Source: Brevibacterium sp. W7.2
Lineage (GTDB): Bacteria > Actinomycetota > Actinomycetes > Actinomycetales > Brevibacteriaceae
Reading direction: 5' to 3'
NCBI RefSeq assembly: GCF_018137945.1
Contig: NZ_CP073089.1
Coordinates: 434,001-498,000 of the forward strand
DNA length: 64,000 bases
The position numbers and the translations under genes are program-made. The notes beneath the pieces are model-generated. The model searched no databases and was not told where the DNA came from. It worked only from the letters and a program-made list of their open reading frames with translations. Positions 43,387 through 52,755 of this stretch are shown in pieces; position 1 is the stretch's first letter; every line of letters starts with the position of its first letter.

Positions 43387-44235
43387 GGGGTCCGCGAGGG
43401 CCGGCAGAGCGGCGGCCGCGGTGAGGATGTGCTCCTCGGTCAGCTGCGCCGCGCGCTCGGCGTCGTGGGCGACGATCGCCGCCATGATCGCGTGGTGCTG
43501 CTCCTGGAGTGAGTCCATGAGCGCGGCCGGGTCATCGACCGCCTGGAACGCCGCGAGGATCGGTCGCCGCAGCGAGCTGCGGATCGCGCCGGTGAGGTCG
43601 GAGAAGAGCTGATTGCCGGTGGCCTGGGCGATCGCGACGTGGAAGGCGGTGTCGGCGTCGTTGAACACCTCGAGGCTGACCCCCGGGGTGTCCATGATCG
43701 CCAGCGGTGCGTTCATCCGGGCCAGCGCGTCGTCGTCGGCGGCCGCCGAGGCGAGTGCGGCGCTCGAGCGCTCGAGCTGGATCCGGGTCTCGATGACCTC
43801 GTCGACGCTGAAGTTCGTCAGCGCGACGTGGAGGCGGAGGAACCGGGTGAGGGCCTCCCGGGGCAGCGAGGCGATGAACGTGCCCGCCCCGCGTCCGGAT
43901 CCTCCGCTCGAGCGCACCACCCCGAGGCTCTCGAGCACGCGCAGGGCCTCGCGGACGCTCGCCCGGCTCACCCCGAGCTGGGAGGCGAGCTCGCGTTCGG
44001 CCGGAAGCGGGTCCCCGACGGAGAGGGACCCGGCCATGATCTGCTCCTCGATCGCATCGATGACGAGCTCATGCGTGCTCGGGCGCACGACCGGCCTCCA
44101 CGCCGGTGACGGACCCGCAACGCTGTCCGGTGTCGGCTCGGGCGCTGGCTCAGGCGTCCGGTCAGAAGCCGGCCCGGCCGCGGGATCGCCGGACGCAGAC
44201 GACCTGCCGTTAATGCTCTCGCTCGACGTGCTCAC
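43369..44235 (-). CDS. GntR-type regulator, FadR/FCD subfamily (LldR-like)
   Basis: A 288-residue regulator. After about 45 disordered P/A/S/E-rich residues comes a GntR winged helix (GDPLPAERELASQLGVSRAS and VREALRVLESLGVV) and then an all-helical FCD ligand domain with the usual D/H metal ligands (FNDADTAFHVAIAQATGN). It is divergent from the L-lactate dehydrogenase gene, the same arrangement as lldR-lldD, and a GGTC/GACC operator lies in between, so it is probably the lactate-responsive repressor. The GTG at 44235 is chosen over one at 44265 because a GGGAAGGGA purine stretch lies upstream; the start is uncertain. Confidence 0.87.
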   Translation of the reverse strand: MSTSSESINGRSSASGDPAAGPASDRTPEPAPEPTPDSVAGPSPAWRPVVRPSTHELVIDAIEEQIMAGSLSVGDPLPAERELASQLGVSRASVREALRVLESLGVVRSSGGSGRGAGTFIASLPREALTRFLRLHVALTNFSVDEVIETRIQLERSSAALASAAADDDALARMNAPLAIMDTPGVSLEVFNDADTAFHVAIAQATGNQLFSDLTGAIRSSLRRPILAAFQAVDDPAALMDSLQEQHHAIMAAIVAHDAERAAQLTEEHILTAAAALPALADPRGSGT

Positions 44236-44283
44236 TCCGCGTCCCTTCCCTTCGTCGGCCACCACCTCGGTGCCGGGACGCTC

Positions 44284-44335
44284 TTGACGCGTTCCCGACC
44301 ACGGTCCTATGCTCAGATTAATGGTCTGACCTCAT
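44284..44335 (+). promoter_or_regulatory. lldD promoter with FadR-type operator
   Basis: TTGACG at 44284-44289 and TATGCT at 44308-44313 are 18 nt apart, a good sigma-A-type promoter. Just downstream, TGGTCTGACCT (44322-44332) is a palindrome resembling the TNGTNNNACNA consensus of FadR-type GntR regulators, positioned around the transcription start where a repressor would act. Confidence 0.7.
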
Positions 44336-44374
44336 AAATGTCATACGCATTCGACGACGCGAAGGAGCCCACCC

Positions 44375-45640
44375 ATGAAGCGGCAGATCCCCAAGCCCGC
44401 GGAGATCTTCGAACTGATGAAGTTCAAGAAGTTCGAACTCGACGGTCGGAAGCGTCGGCTCGATGCGGCACTGACGATCGAGGATCTGCGGAAGATCGCG
44501 AAGCGACGCACCCCTGCCGCGGCGTTCGACTACACCGACGGGGCCGCCGAGGGCGAGATCTCGATGCAGCGCTCGATGCAGGCCTTCGAGGACATCGAGT
44601 TCCATCCCGCGATCCTCAACGACGTCTCCCACGTCGACACGACGACCCAGATCCTCGGCGGCAGCTCGGCGATGCCGTTCGGGATCGCTCCCACCGGATT
44701 CACGCGGCTCATGCAGACCGAGGGGGAGATCGCGGGAGCCTCGGCCGCCGGTGCCGCGGGCATCCCGTTCACGCTCTCGACGCTCGGCACGACCTCGATC
44801 GAGAACGTCAGGGCCGCCAACCCGTACGGCCGCAACTGGTTCCAGCTCTACGTCATGCGCGAGCGCGAGATCTCCTACGGCCTCGTCGAACGCGCCGCCG
44901 CAGCCGGCTTCGACACCCTCTTCTTCACCGTCGACACCCCCGTCGGCGGGGCCCGTCTGCGCGACAGCCGCAACGGGTTCTCGATCCCGCCGCAGCTGAC
45001 CCCGCAGGTCGTCCTCAACGCGATTCCCCGCCCCTGGTGGTGGTGGGACTTCCTGACGACGGAGAAGCTCGAATTCGCGTCCCTGTCGGAGACCGGGGGC
45101 ACCGTCGGCGAACTCATCAACTCCGCGATGGACCCGACGATCGACTTCGACGACCTCGCCACGATCCGTGAGATGTGGCCGGGCCGGTTCGCCGTCAAGG
45201 GCGTCCAGACGCTCGCCGATGCGAAGAAGCTCGCCGACCTCGGCGTCGACGCGATCGTCCTGTCCAACCACGGAGGCCGGCAGCTCGACCGCGCACCGGT
45301 GCCCTTCGAACTCCTCCCCGAGGTCGTGCGCGAGGTCGGCGACGACATCGAGATCATGCTCGACACAGGCATCCGCAACGGCGCCGACATCGTCGCCTCG
45401 CTCGCCCTCGGCGCGGACTTCACGCTCATCGGCCGCGCGTACCTCTACGGGCTCATGGCCGGTGGCCGGCAGGGCGTCGACCGCACGATCGCGATCCTCC
45501 GCGAGCAGATCGAGCGGACGATGAAGCTCCTCCAGGTCTCGACGATCGCCGAACTCGAACCGCGCCACGTCACGCAGCTCAAGCGCTTCAGCCGCGACGA
45601 CCGGCAGGCCATCGACGAGGTCGAGCGCGACCTCGGCTGA
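44375..45640 (+). CDS. lldD: L-lactate dehydrogenase (FMN-dependent, quinone-type)
   Basis: A 421-residue member of the FMN-dependent alpha-hydroxyacid dehydrogenase family. The substrate/FMN signature SNHGGRQLD begins at Ser297, with catalytic His299; YTDGAAEGE near residue 50 and [10 protein letters not shown] near 106 are also typical. It would oxidise L-lactate to pyruvate and pass electrons to menaquinone at the membrane. Length and divergent FCD regulator match lldD of Corynebacterium. GAAGGAG precedes the ATG. Other alpha-hydroxyacid oxidases (glycolate, mandelate) remain possible, but the context favours lactate. Confidence 0.9.
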   Translation: MKRQIPKPAEIFELMKFKKFELDGRKRRLDAALTIEDLRKIAKRRTPAAAFDYTDGAAEGEISMQRSMQAFEDIEFHPAILNDVSHVDTTTQILGGSSAMPFGIAPTGFTRLMQTEGEIAGASAAGAAGIPFTLSTLGTTSIENVRAANPYGRNWFQLYVMREREISYGLVERAAAAGFDTLFFTVDTPVGGARLRDSRNGFSIPPQLTPQVVLNAIPRPWWWWDFLTTEKLEFASLSETGGTVGELINSAMDPTIDFDDLATIREMWPGRFAVKGVQTLADAKKLADLGVDAIVLSNHGGRQLDRAPVPFELLPEVVREVGDDIEIMLDTGIRNGADIVASLALGADFTLIGRAYLYGLMAGGRQGVDRTIAILREQIERTMKLLQVSTIAELEPRHVTQLKRFSRDDRQAIDEVERDLG

Positions 45641-45664
45641 CCGCGGGGTCGCCTCCGGCCTCAG

Positions 45665-45716
45665 CGAGGTGGATCCAGCTCGAAATTCGCGGAATCATCG
45701 AGCTGGATCCACCGCG
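45665..45716. repeat. 19-bp inverted repeat with 14-nt loop, related to the one at 2577-2634
   Basis: CGAGGTGGATCCAGCTCGA (45665-45683) pairs with 45698-45716 with one mismatch around a 14-nt loop. The arms differ from those at 2580-2631 at two stem positions, and both changes are compensated in the opposite arm. It lies between convergent lldD and the response regulator gene. Confidence 0.88.
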
Positions 45717-45757
45717 GGAGCGCTCAGTGCCATCCGCCACGACCGCGGGGCCGCGAC

Positions 45758-46414
45758 TCAGCCCGTCTGGTAGAGATGCTCCGGGCGGCCGGTGCTGCCG
45801 TACTGCAGGGTGACGGTGACCGCCCGGGATTCGGCGAGCTTCGCGAGATGCCGCTGCGCAGTCGCGCGGGACGCGCCGACCGCCTCGGCGATCTCCATGG
45901 CCGTCATCGGCCGCTTCGTCGCCTCGAGGGCATCGAGGATCCGCCCCGTCGTCGACGACTTCGTGCCCGGTGACGACGTCGACCCCGGCGCCGAGGTGTC
46001 GTGGAGACTGCGAAGCAGCCGGTCGAGGTCGGACTGCGCGACCTTCTCCCGCTCCCAGAACCGCTGGTAACGGGCGTAGCGGCGGAGGAAGCCGTGGAGA
46101 TGATCGGCGGCGAACGGCTTGACGATGTAGGTCAGGGCACCCGCGCGCAGGGCCGCGCGGACGATCTGCGGGTCGGCGACGGCGGAGAGCACGGCCGCGT
46201 CGACGTCGGTCTCGCGGATGAGGTCGACGCCGGTGCCCTCGGGCAGGACGTAGTCGACGAGGAGCAGGCCGACCTCCTCCTCGGCGAGGACCTTGCGCGC
46301 CGTGCGCAGATCCTGGACCGGATCGAGCGCGCGGAAGCCCGCGACGTCGTTGACGTACTGGCAGTGGATCTTCCCCACGTAGAAGTCGTCGTCGAGCACG
46401 AGAACATTGACCAT
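45758..46414 (-). CDS. Response regulator, CitB/DpiA type
   Basis: A 218-residue two-component response regulator. The receiver domain has the acidic pocket LVLDDD (residues 5-10), phospho-acceptor Asp54 in LLVDYVLPEG and Lys99 in YIVKPF. A C-terminal helix-turn-helix (TAMEIAEAVGASRATAQRHL, about 168-187) of the CitB/DcuR type binds DNA. It overlaps the stop of the kinase gene by one base (TGATG). With a CitMHS transporter divergently placed beyond the kinase, the system probably senses citrate or another carboxylate and activates its uptake. Confidence 0.92.
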   Translation of the reverse strand: MVNVLVLDDDFYVGKIHCQYVNDVAGFRALDPVQDLRTARKVLAEEEVGLLLVDYVLPEGTGVDLIRETDVDAAVLSAVADPQIVRAALRAGALTYIVKPFAADHLHGFLRRYARYQRFWEREKVAQSDLDRLLRSLHDTSAPGSTSSPGTKSSTTGRILDALEATKRPMTAMEIAEAVGASRATAQRHLAKLAESRAVTVTLQYGSTGRPEHLYQTG

Positions 46415-48279
46415 CAGCTCACTCCTTGCACATCGTCCGCATCGCCGACGAGGACGTCGGGCAGGATGACGCCGAAGCTCGCGCCGCCCATCACCGGGTC
46501 GTGGCCGTCGACGAGCCACACCCGCCCTCCATGTCGTTTCGCCACCCGGCGGCACAGCGCCAGTCCGAGTCCGTGCCCGTGCGCGGCCTCGACGCCGTCA
46601 CCGCCGGCGGCCTGCTGGGATTCGCGGTCACCGCTGACGCCCTCGTCGAAGATGCGCTCGGCGTCGGCTGGGTCGATGCCGATCCCGGTGTCGGTGACGA
46701 GACCGTGCAGCTCCCCGTCGGCGCTGAGCAGCTGGACCTCGACGACCTGGTCGCCGTTGCCGGTCGGCAGCTTCGCCGTGGCCGGGTCCCTGCCCTCGAA
46801 GGGCCCCCGCGCCGAGGCGGTTCCCGGCTCCGTCGTGTCGGCGGTCGTGTCGGCGGTTGGGGCGGCGGTTCCGCTGGCTGGGTCGGCGGCGGCCGCGGCG
46901 TCGCGCACCGGGTCGGCGGACCGGCTGCGCACGACCGCGCGCACCGCGTTGTCGATGAGGTTGCCGAGGACGAGGGTGACATCCTCGGGGTCGGTGACCT
47001 GCCCGACGACGAGGGAGTCGGGGGCCACGCGCACACTCACCCCCGCCTCGGCGGCGGTCGTGCCCTTCGCCTCGAGCACGGCGCGCAGGTACGGGTCGGT
47101 GATCGTCTCGATCCCCTCGACCGGGGTGGTCAGGGGGCCGGTGCCGAGGATCGACTCGAGGTAGCTGCGGGCCTCGTCGGTGGCGCCGGTGTCGACGAGG
47201 CCGAGGACGGTGTGGAGCCTGTTGGCGAACTCGTGGCGCTGGGCGCGCAGCGCCTCGGCCATCGCGGTGACCGATTCGAGCTGCCGGGCCATCGTCAGCA
47301 TCGTCGTCTCATCGCGGAGGGTGACGACACCGCCGACCTCGACGCCGTCGCGGCGCACGCGCACGGCGGTGGCCAGCAGGATCTTGTCCCCGACGCTGAC
47401 CCGCCGGCGCAGCGCTCCGCGTTCGGGAGCCTCGGCCATCATCGTCCGGATCGCCTGGGGGACGTCGTCGATCGTGCGGCGGCGCTCGTCGTCGATGGCG
47501 GCGTCGCCGGCGAGGAGGTCACGGGCCGCGGCATTGCTCAGGGTGAGCTCGTTGTCGGAGTCGAAGCCGAGCACACCGTCATCGAGGCCGCGCAGGACCG
47601 CACCCTGATCGCGGGCCATCTCGGCGAGCTCCTCGGGGCCGACGCCGAGGGTCTCCCGGCGCAGTCGGCGGCCGAGGGCGAAGGAGGCGAAGATGCCGAT
47701 GCCCAGCGCCAGCACGGTGACCGAGCCGAGGGCGATGAACTCCCGGCGCAGGTCGGCGTTGAGGACGGAGGTGTGGATGCCCACCGACACCTCGCCGACG
47801 ACGGTGCCGTCCTCGGTGCTCGAGTAGATCGGGACCTTGGCCCGCACCGTGCTGCCGAGCGTGCCCGCCTCCTGCGTGACCTCTTCGCGTCCGGCCAGCG
47901 CCTCCTCGGGCGAGGTCGAGACGCGCTGGCCGATGAGGTCCTGGTTGGGGTGAGTCAGGCGCAGGCCGTGGTCGTCGGTGATGACGACGAATTCGATGCC
48001 CGACCGGGTGCGGACGTCGCGGGCGATCTCGCCGAGCGGGTCCGTGATCTCCGCCGACGCCGGTTCCTCCGTCGCCGAGGCGCGGGTCGCGCCCTCCCGG
48101 ACTGCCGTCGCCGAGGCCAGCGTGCGGGCGGTGGCGAGTGCCTCGGTCTCGCTGACATCGGTCACCGCCTGGGCGGCCATCCAGGAGAACACACCGGTGA
48201 CCAGCGCGAGGGTCGCGATGATGACCGCGAGCTGGCTGAGCAGGACACGGCGCGAGAAGGCTCGGGAGGAGCGTGGCAC
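46414..48279 (-). CDS. Sensor histidine kinase, CitA/DcuS type
   Basis: A membrane sensor kinase of about 621 residues. It has a helix at about 12-32, an extracytoplasmic single-Cache sensor domain to about residue 180, a second helix at about 181-203, a PAS domain, the phospho-accepting His349 in RAQRHEFANRLHTVLGLVD and a kinase domain with LGNLIDNAVRAV and VTDTGIGIDPAD. A 50-residue A/T/P/D-rich insertion interrupts the kinase domain between the N and G1 boxes, where the family normally has a short loop. The GTG at 48279 is adjacent to GGAGGA, which is too close for ideal use; a TTG at 48315 is the alternative. It forms an operon with the response regulator. Confidence 0.9.
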   Translation of the reverse strand: MPRSSRAFSRRVLLSQLAVIIATLALVTGVFSWMAAQAVTDVSETEALATARTLASATAVREGATRASATEEPASAEITDPLGEIARDVRTRSGIEFVVITDDHGLRLTHPNQDLIGQRVSTSPEEALAGREEVTQEAGTLGSTVRAKVPIYSSTEDGTVVGEVSVGIHTSVLNADLRREFIALGSVTVLALGIGIFASFALGRRLRRETLGVGPEELAEMARDQGAVLRGLDDGVLGFDSDNELTLSNAAARDLLAGDAAIDDERRRTIDDVPQAIRTMMAEAPERGALRRRVSVGDKILLATAVRVRRDGVEVGGVVTLRDETTMLTMARQLESVTAMAEALRAQRHEFANRLHTVLGLVDTGATDEARSYLESILGTGPLTTPVEGIETITDPYLRAVLEAKGTTAAEAGVSVRVAPDSLVVGQVTDPEDVTLVLGNLIDNAVRAVVRSRSADPVRDAAAAADPASGTAAPTADTTADTTEPGTASARGPFEGRDPATAKLPTGNGDQVVEVQLLSADGELHGLVTDTGIGIDPADAERIFDEGVSGDRESQQAAGGDGVEAAHGHGLGLALCRRVAKRHGGRVWLVDGHDPVMGGASFGVILPDVLVGDADDVQGVS

Positions 48280-48442
48280 TCCTCCACAGTAGCCAGTGCT
48301 GAGCAGAATGCGCAAAAGGGACAGAACGGGCAGAACGCGATCAGTGCACTTAAACGCGCGCCGTCCGGTCGGTCGGCCCTAGCGTGTATCGCGCCTCACA
48401 AAATCCACAGGCGGTTCACAAACGTCTTCGAAGGAGAAGTCC

Positions 48443-49939
48443 GTGCTCGTCATCCTCGGCTTCGCCATGATCATCGTCTTCATGACGCTGATCATGACCA
48501 AACGCCTCTCGCCGATCCTGGCGCTCATCATCGTCCCGACCATCTTCGGTCTCTTCGCCGGCGCCGGTCTGGGAATCGGCGAGATGGTCATGGAAGCGAT
48601 CGCATCGATGTCGTCGACGGCGGCGCTGCTGCTGTTCGCCATCATCTACTTCGGCATCATGATCGATGTCGGGCTCTTCGACAAGCTCGTCGAGTTCATC
48701 CTCAAGATCGCCGGCAACGACCCGGTCAAGGTCGTCCTCGGCACGGCGCTGCTCACCGGTGCCGTCTCCCTCGACGGCGACGGGTCGACGACGTTCATCG
48801 TCGTCACCGCCGCGATGCTGCCGATCTACCAGCGGCTCGAGATGTCGCCGGTCGTCCTCACGTGTGTGGCCGGTCTCATCAACGGCACGCTCAACATCGT
48901 GCCGTGGGGCGGACCGACGGCGCGTGCCGCCTCGGCGCTGCAGATCGACGCCAACGAGATCTTCACCCCGATGGTGCCCTCGCTCCTCGTCGGTCTTCTC
49001 GTCTGCTTCGTCTTCGCCTACTTCCTCGGACTCTCCGAGCGCCGCCGCCTCGCGAAGAACGGCGTCACCTGGATCACCGGACTCGGCCCCGGTCGTCCCG
49101 CGTCGCGGAAGTCCGAGCTCGTCGGCGCCGCGGCCCGCGCCGCCGCGGGCTCCGGTTCGGCCGGCACCGGTTCGGGAAGCGCCACCACGACCGGCACGGG
49201 CGCCTCGGTCGGCGGACCCGACGATGGGGCCGATGCGACCGATGCGACCGATGCGACCGCCTCGGCGAGTGGGAACTCCTCCCTCGCCAACACCGCACTC
49301 GATCCCAACCGCGCGACCCTGCGCCCGCATCTCTTCTGGTTCAACCTCGCGCTCACGGTGGCCGTCATGGTCACCCTCGTCCTCGACATCCTGCCGCTGC
49401 CGTACCTGTTCATGATTGCCATGGTCATCGCGCTCATGGTCAACTTCCCGAAGATCAAGGATCAGCAGGAGGAGCTCGCCTCGCACGCCTCGGCGATCAT
49501 CGCCGTCGTCGCGATGGTCATGGCCGCCGGTGTGCTCACCGGAATCATGAGCGGCACGGGCATGGTCGATGCGATGGCCGCGTGGCTCGTCGACGTCATC
49601 CCGGAGGCGATGGGACCGTACATGGCCGTCATCACCGGTCTCCTGTCGATCCCGGCGACGTTCTTCATGAGCAATGACGCGTTCTACTTCGGCATCCTGC
49701 CCGTCCTCACCGAGACCGCCGCGCACTACGGGATCTCGGCCGCGGACATGGCCCGTGCCTCGATCACCGGTCAGCCGGTGCACATGCAGTCGCCGCTCGT
49801 GCCCGCGATCCTCCTGCTCGTCTCGCTCGCCGGCGTCGACCTCGGCGATCACCACAAGAAGGTGCTGTGGAGGGCGCTCGTCGTCTCGCTCGTCATGCTC
49901 GCCGTCGGCGTGCTCATCGGCGTCATCGCGATCGGATAG
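48443..49939 (+). CDS. CitMHS family citrate:metal/proton symporter
   Basis: A 498-residue membrane protein with 11-12 helices. The segment LDGDGSTTFIVVTAAMLPIY (about residues 113-132) and INGTLNIVPWGGPTARAA (about 151-168) are hallmarks of the CitMHS family, which takes up citrate complexed with Mg or Ca; QPVHMQSPLVPA lies near the end. A G/S/T/A/D-rich cytoplasmic loop (about 215-285), including a triple DAT repeat from 9-nt units, separates the halves. The GTG start follows GAAGGAGA. It is divergent from the CitA/CitB-type system, its likely regulator. Confidence 0.92.
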   Translation: MLVILGFAMIIVFMTLIMTKRLSPILALIIVPTIFGLFAGAGLGIGEMVMEAIASMSSTAALLLFAIIYFGIMIDVGLFDKLVEFILKIAGNDPVKVVLGTALLTGAVSLDGDGSTTFIVVTAAMLPIYQRLEMSPVVLTCVAGLINGTLNIVPWGGPTARAASALQIDANEIFTPMVPSLLVGLLVCFVFAYFLGLSERRRLAKNGVTWITGLGPGRPASRKSELVGAAARAAAGSGSAGTGSGSATTTGTGASVGGPDDGADATDATDATASASGNSSLANTALDPNRATLRPHLFWFNLALTVAVMVTLVLDILPLPYLFMIAMVIALMVNFPKIKDQQEELASHASAIIAVVAMVMAAGVLTGIMSGTGMVDAMAAWLVDVIPEAMGPYMAVITGLLSIPATFFMSNDAFYFGILPVLTETAAHYGISAADMARASITGQPVHMQSPLVPAILLLVSLAGVDLGDHHKKVLWRALVVSLVMLAVGVLIGVIAIG

Positions 49940-49952
49940 GGGACCGCTGCTC

Positions 49953-50414
49953 ATGACCGACTTCTACTCGACTCCGACCGGGCACCGGCCCGTGCCGTCG
50001 CTGCGCATCGCCGGCTCGGCCGACGTCGACGACATCGCCAGGACCGTTGTCGTCGCCTACCGCAGCGATGCTCCCGCGGCCGTGCTCACGCAGGCGATCG
50101 CCGCGGCGCGACGGGAGGAGGCGGCGCTGCGGATCGTCGTCTTCTCCACCGACAGTCCCGCCGGTCCGATGGACAACGATCCCGCGGAGACGGAGGAGCT
50201 GGCCGGGATCCTCGCCGAGGCGGCCGTGCCCTTCGAGATCCAGCGCGCGGACTCCGACGTCGCTTCCCAGATCCTCGACCTCGCCGAGGAGTGGGCGGCC
50301 GAGCTCATCGTCCTCTCCACCCGGCGGCGGTCGACGATGATGAAGCTGCTGCTCGGGTCGAGCATCCAGCGCGTCATCCTCGAGGCCGACTGCCCGGTGC
50401 TCGTCGTCAAGTAG
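49953..50414 (+). CDS. Universal stress protein (UspA family)
   Basis: A 153-residue single-domain UspA-like protein. It shows the alternating fold of the family, with VVVAYRSDAPAAVLTQAIAAA near residues 32-52 and the C-terminal LLLGSSIQRVILEADCPVLVV. The usual ATP-binding G-2x-G-9x-G(S/T) motif is partly lost (LSTRRRSTMMKLLLGSS), so nucleotide binding is uncertain. It lies 13 nt after the citrate transporter and is probably cotranscribed with it, an association seen with other transporters. Confidence 0.88.
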   Translation: MTDFYSTPTGHRPVPSLRIAGSADVDDIARTVVVAYRSDAPAAVLTQAIAAARREEAALRIVVFSTDSPAGPMDNDPAETEELAGILAEAAVPFEIQRADSDVASQILDLAEEWAAELIVLSTRRRSTMMKLLLGSSIQRVILEADCPVLVVK

Positions 50415-50752
50415 GGATCGAGCAGGGGTTTCGCCGCCCAGGCTGTTTGACCCTGTTGTCCGACCCGCTCCACTCCATCGCGCTCGTCTGCGAGAGGCCA
50501 CTCGGCCCACGCAGGCGGGCGCGATGTGCTTCTGCGCCATATTCGCGGTGCTTCTGCGCCAGCTTGATGGCGATTTCGGAGCCGATTTCGCCATGAACCT
50601 TCCGCGAATCCTGCCCTCTGCCCAGTGCTGGCTGGCCCGAACGCGCCTCAGCCGCCTCGGCGAAGAAAATCTGAGAAAAATTCTCCACATGTGGAATAAC
50701 CCAGCGCTCCACAAAGTTGAGTCTAGTGTACGCAACTTTGATGAGGCGGGGA
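50415..50752. other. Intergenic stretch with small repeats upstream of the dnaK promoter
   Basis: No credible gene is present. There is a 14-bp direct repeat, GTGCTTCTGCGCCA, at 50526-50539 and 50548-50561, then ATGGCGA/TCGCCAT inverted arms at 50567-50594. The 3' part turns AT-rich and leads into the first HspR-like site. A terminator for the stress protein gene is not obvious. Confidence 0.4.
50716..50736. promoter_or_regulatory. Second, weaker HAIR-like site upstream of the dnaK promoter
   Basis: GTTGAGT-N7-ACGCAAC has the same half-site spacing as the HAIR element downstream and matches the consensus halves at 6 of 7 and 5 of 7 bases. It is embedded in a wider inverted repeat CAAAGTTG/CAACTTTG (50712-50740). 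Confidence 0.5.
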
Positions 50753-50800
50753 TTGACGATCTCAGCCGGGAAGAGAATACTTGAGTCCATCAGACTCAAT
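50753..50800 (+). promoter_or_regulatory. dnaK promoter with HspR HAIR operator
   Basis: TTGACG (50753-50758) and AATACT (50776-50781) are 17 nt apart. CTTGAGT-N7-ACTCAAT at 50780-50800 differs from the HAIR consensus CTTGAGT-N7-ACTCAAG only in the last base. It overlaps the transcription start, so HspR bound here would block the operon until heat or misfolded protein titrates DnaK. Confidence 0.88.
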
Positions 50801-50874
50801 GTGCGCGATCGGACCCTCCGGTTCGGCCGCTCGCATTCAGCCCGAGACGACTCTGAGAGTTAAGGAGAAACGAT

Positions 50875-52755
50875 ATGGCACGTGCAGTTGGAATCGACCT
50901 CGGAACCACGAACTCCGTCGTCGCTGTCCTCGAGGGCGGCGACCCCAAGGTCATCGCGAACATGGAAGGCGGTCGCACGACCCCGTCCGTTGTCGCAGTC
51001 AACAAGAACGGAGACTCCCTGGTCGGCGAGATCGCCAAGCGCCAGGCTGTCACCAACGTGAAGAACACCGTGGCGTCCGTCAAGCGCCACATGGGCACCG
51101 ACTGGAACACCGAGATCGGCGGCAAGACGCTGACCGCTCCCGAGGTCTCCGCCCGCATCCTCCAGAAGCTCAAGCACGACGCTGAGGAGTACCTGCAGGA
51201 GAAGGTCACCGACGCGGTCATCACCGTGCCGGCCTACTTCAACGACGCAGAGCGCCAGGCCACGAAGGACGCCGGTGAGATCGCCGGCCTCAACGTCCTG
51301 CGCATCATCAACGAGCCCACCGCTGCTGCTCTGGCCTACGGCCTCGAGCGCGGCAAGGAAGACGAGCTCATCCTCGTCTTCGACCTCGGTGGCGGTACGT
51401 TCGACGTCTCGCTGCTCGAAGTCGGCAAGGACGATGACGGCTTCTCGACCATTCAGGTCCGTGCGACCTCCGGTGACAACCGCCTCGGCGGTGACGACTG
51501 GGATCAGCGGATCGTCGATTGGCTGGTCGAGCAGGTCAAGAACAACTACGGCGTCGACCTGACGAAGGACTCGACGGCGATGCAGCGCCTCAAGGAAGCC
51601 GCTGAGCAGGCGAAGAAGGAGCTCTCGTCCGCGACGAGCACCAACATCTCCCTGCAGTACCTCTCGATGAGCGAGAACGGTCCGATCCACCTCGACGAAA
51701 CCCTCACCCGGGCGAAGTTCGAGGATCTGACCAAGGACCTCCTCGAGCGCACGAAGGCGCCGTTCCACGCGGTGATGAAGGATGCCGGCGTGTCCGTCAA
51801 GGACATCGACCACGTCGTCCTCGTCGGCGGTTCGACCCGCATGCCCGGCGTCACCCAGGTCGTCACCGAGCTCACCGGAGGCAAGGAGCCCAACAAGGGC
51901 GTCAACCCCGATGAGGTCGTCGCGATCGGCGCTGCCGTCCAGGCCGGTGTGCTCATGGGCGAACGCAAGGACGTCCTGCTCATCGACGTCACCCCGCTCT
52001 CGCTCGGACTCGAGACCAAGGGCGGCGTGATGACGAAGCTCATCGAGCGCAACACCCCGATCCCGACGAAGCGCTCGGAGACGTTCACCACGGCTGAGGA
52101 CAACCAGCCGTCGGTGTCGATCCAGGTCTTCCAGGGTGAGCGCGAGTTCACGCGCGACAACAAGAACCTCGGCACCTTCGAGCTGACCGGCATCGCGCCG
52201 GCTCCGCGCGGTGTGCCGCAGATCGAGGTCGCGTTCGACATCGACGCCAACGGCATCGTCCATGTATCGGCCACCGACAAGGGAACCGGCAAGGAGCAGT
52301 CGATGACGATCACCGGCGGCTCGGCCCTCCCCAAGGAGGACATCGAGCGCATGGTGCGTGAGGCCGAGGAGCACGCGGAAGAGGACAAGAAGCGCCGTGA
52401 GGCCGCTGACGTCCGCAACAACGCGGAGAACCTCGCCTACCAGACGCAGAAGCTGCTCGACGACAACGCCGACAAGCTGCCCGAGGACATCAAGACCGAG
52501 CTCCAGGGCGACGTCGATGCTGTCAAGGAAGCTCTCAAGGGCGAAGACGACGACGCCGTGAAGAAGGCGTTCGACACGCTCACCGAGAAGCAGCAGAAGA
52601 TCGGCGAGGCCATCTACCAGCAGCAGGAGTCCGGCGCGGCCGGTGGCGCTGCCGGTGGTGCCGAGCAGGGCAGCAGCGACGCAGGCACCGGTGCCGACGA
52701 CGATGTCGTCGACGCCGAGGTCGTGGATGATGATGAGGACGAGGGGAAGAAGTAA
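50875..52755 (+). CDS. dnaK: Molecular chaperone DnaK (Hsp70)
   Basis: The 626-residue Hsp70 begins [20 protein letters not shown] and contains the expected [17 protein letters not shown], the phosphate loop [14 protein letters not shown] and the substrate-binding domain with [13 protein letters not shown]; the tail ends in a G/A-rich stretch and acidic residues. It is shorter in the nucleotide-binding domain than the E. coli form, as usual in Gram-positive bacteria. A strong AAGGAG site precedes the ATG. It is the first gene of the HspR-controlled dnaK-grpE-dnaJ-hspR operon; there is no hrcA gene nearby. Confidence 0.98.
   Translation: MARAVGIDLGTTNSVVAVLEGGDPKVIANMEGGRTTPSVVAVNKNGDSLVGEIAKRQAVTNVKNTVASVKRHMGTDWNTEIGGKTLTAPEVSARILQKLKHDAEEYLQEKVTDAVITVPAYFNDAERQATKDAGEIAGLNVLRIINEPTAAALAYGLERGKEDELILVFDLGGGTFDVSLLEVGKDDDGFSTIQVRATSGDNRLGGDDWDQRIVDWLVEQVKNNYGVDLTKDSTAMQRLKEAAEQAKKELSSATSTNISLQYLSMSENGPIHLDETLTRAKFEDLTKDLLERTKAPFHAVMKDAGVSVKDIDHVVLVGGSTRMPGVTQVVTELTGGKEPNKGVNPDEVVAIGAAVQAGVLMGERKDVLLIDVTPLSLGLETKGGVMTKLIERNTPIPTKRSETFTTAEDNQPSVSIQVFQGEREFTRDNKNLGTFELTGIAPAPRGVPQIEVAFDIDANGIVHVSATDKGTGKEQSMTITGGSALPKEDIERMVREAEEHAEEDKKRREAADVRNNAENLAYQTQKLLDDNADKLPEDIKTELQGDVDAVKEALKGEDDDAVKKAFDTLTEKQQKIGEAIYQQQESGAAGGAAGGAEQGSSDAGTGADDDVVDAEVVDDDEDEGKK

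Noticed and set aside
46426..49677. 1083-residue plus-strand frame spanning the kinase and transporter genes
   Set aside because: It reads antisense to the kinase and out of frame through the citrate transporter; both real genes have full domain support.
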